Shown here: piece after piece, positions 23,357-23,602 of the stretch
How positions within the stretch are numbered: position 1 is the first letter of the stretch
Layout: each line of letters begins with the position of its first letter
Source of the DNA: a virus
IMG/VR virus record: IMGVR_UViG_3300042731_008396
Span: 1 to 23,602 of that record
Reading direction: 5' to 3' (one strand)
Length of the DNA stretch: 23,602 nucleotides
Notes under the pieces: generated by a model
Databases searched by the model: none
Told to the model about the DNA's origin: nothing
Seen by the model: only the letters and a program-made list of their open reading frames with translations
Position numbers and translations under genes: made by a program

Positions 23357-23602
23357 GTAAAAAATTCGATCCGCTGTTCCTTGAGGATCTTGAAGCAATG
23401 ATAGAGCGCGGCTGTGGCAACCCCCAATGCCGGGAGAAGCACAACACCTTGTTTTTTCATTGCATGAAACATCCCAAGGCATCCATATCTGCTTCTTTCA
23501 CAACTGGCACCGGCGGGGTTATGTTTACGTGCAATGAATGCGGGGAACCTTTCTCCGCCGTTAATGTAACCAGACGGGAAGAAAGTGAAGCTGGGGAAGA
23601 AT
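23353..23602 (+). CDS. Cys-rich small protein, cut by window end
   Basis: Starts at an ATG overlapping the upstream stop (ATGA) and stays open for 83 codons to the window edge. It has two Cys/His groups: CGNPQC (residues 21-26) with a later HC (about 36-37), and CNECG (about 62-66). This spacing suggests a zinc-binding fold. The end visible here is acidic (REESEAGEE). It is the fourth member of the overlapping rightward operon; function unknown. Confidence 0.6.
   Translation, partial: MSKKFDPLFLEDLEAMIERGCGNPQCREKHNTLFFHCMKHPKASISASFTTGTGGVMFTCNECGEPFSAVNVTRREESEAGEE

Noticed and set aside
1-23602. tRNA genes, CRISPR arrays, insertion sequences, integrase or attachment sites
   Set aside because: None could be recognised by eye on either strand; the regular repeats present are coding repeats within the fibre gene.

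Overview
The window is part of the genome of a tailed double-stranded DNA phage (Caudoviricetes), or possibly a prophage or phage-plasmid. The evidence is a packaging and head module read leftwards in the usual order: large terminase, small Cys-rich protein, portal, scaffold, major capsid protein, then fibre or appendage genes. The large portal with a long helical C-terminus suggests a podovirus-like particle, but no tail tube or tape-measure gene lies in the window. The host cannot be named. The Sec-type signal peptides and the beta-helix protein with a choice-of-anchor-like end would suit a Gram-negative polysaccharide specialist such as a PVC-group bacterium, but this is inference. Some genes have clear Shine-Dalgarno sites (scaffold, the glycosyltransferase-like gene, the 220-residue protein); others, including the capsid gene, have none.

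Layout. From 22021 down to 5 nearly everything is one tightly packed leftward block with ATGA/GTGA/TAATG junctions. It runs TerL, zinc-ribbon protein, portal, a carbohydrate-modification island (two-domain glycosyltransferase with an AT-hook-like tail, sulfotransferase, FkbM methyltransferase, second sulfotransferase, glycosyltransferase-like protein), a 92-residue protein, scaffold, a structured 200-nt gap, major capsid protein, a structured 88-nt gap, a collagen-like fibre protein, two small beta-rich proteins, a 1621-residue repeat-rich fibre, and three secreted-type beta proteins. At 22022-22266 transcription diverges; rightward from 22267 lie a PD-(D/E)XK-like protein, two related small proteins and a Cys-rich protein cut by the window end.

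How it may work together. The terminase, portal, scaffold and capsid genes build and fill the head. The island between portal and scaffold has the enzymes needed to build, sulfate and methylate a glycan. Because it sits inside the virion operon, a plausible reading is that the phage decorates its own particle, or the host surface, with a sulfated and methylated sugar. The four leftmost genes all encode N-terminal signal peptides, which is odd for tail fibres and suggests exported or envelope-routed products. A perfect 18-bp palindrome inside the glycosyltransferase gene contains a 16-bp sequence matching bacterial chromosomal parS sites, raising the possibility that the phage uses a ParB protein for segregation or silencing.
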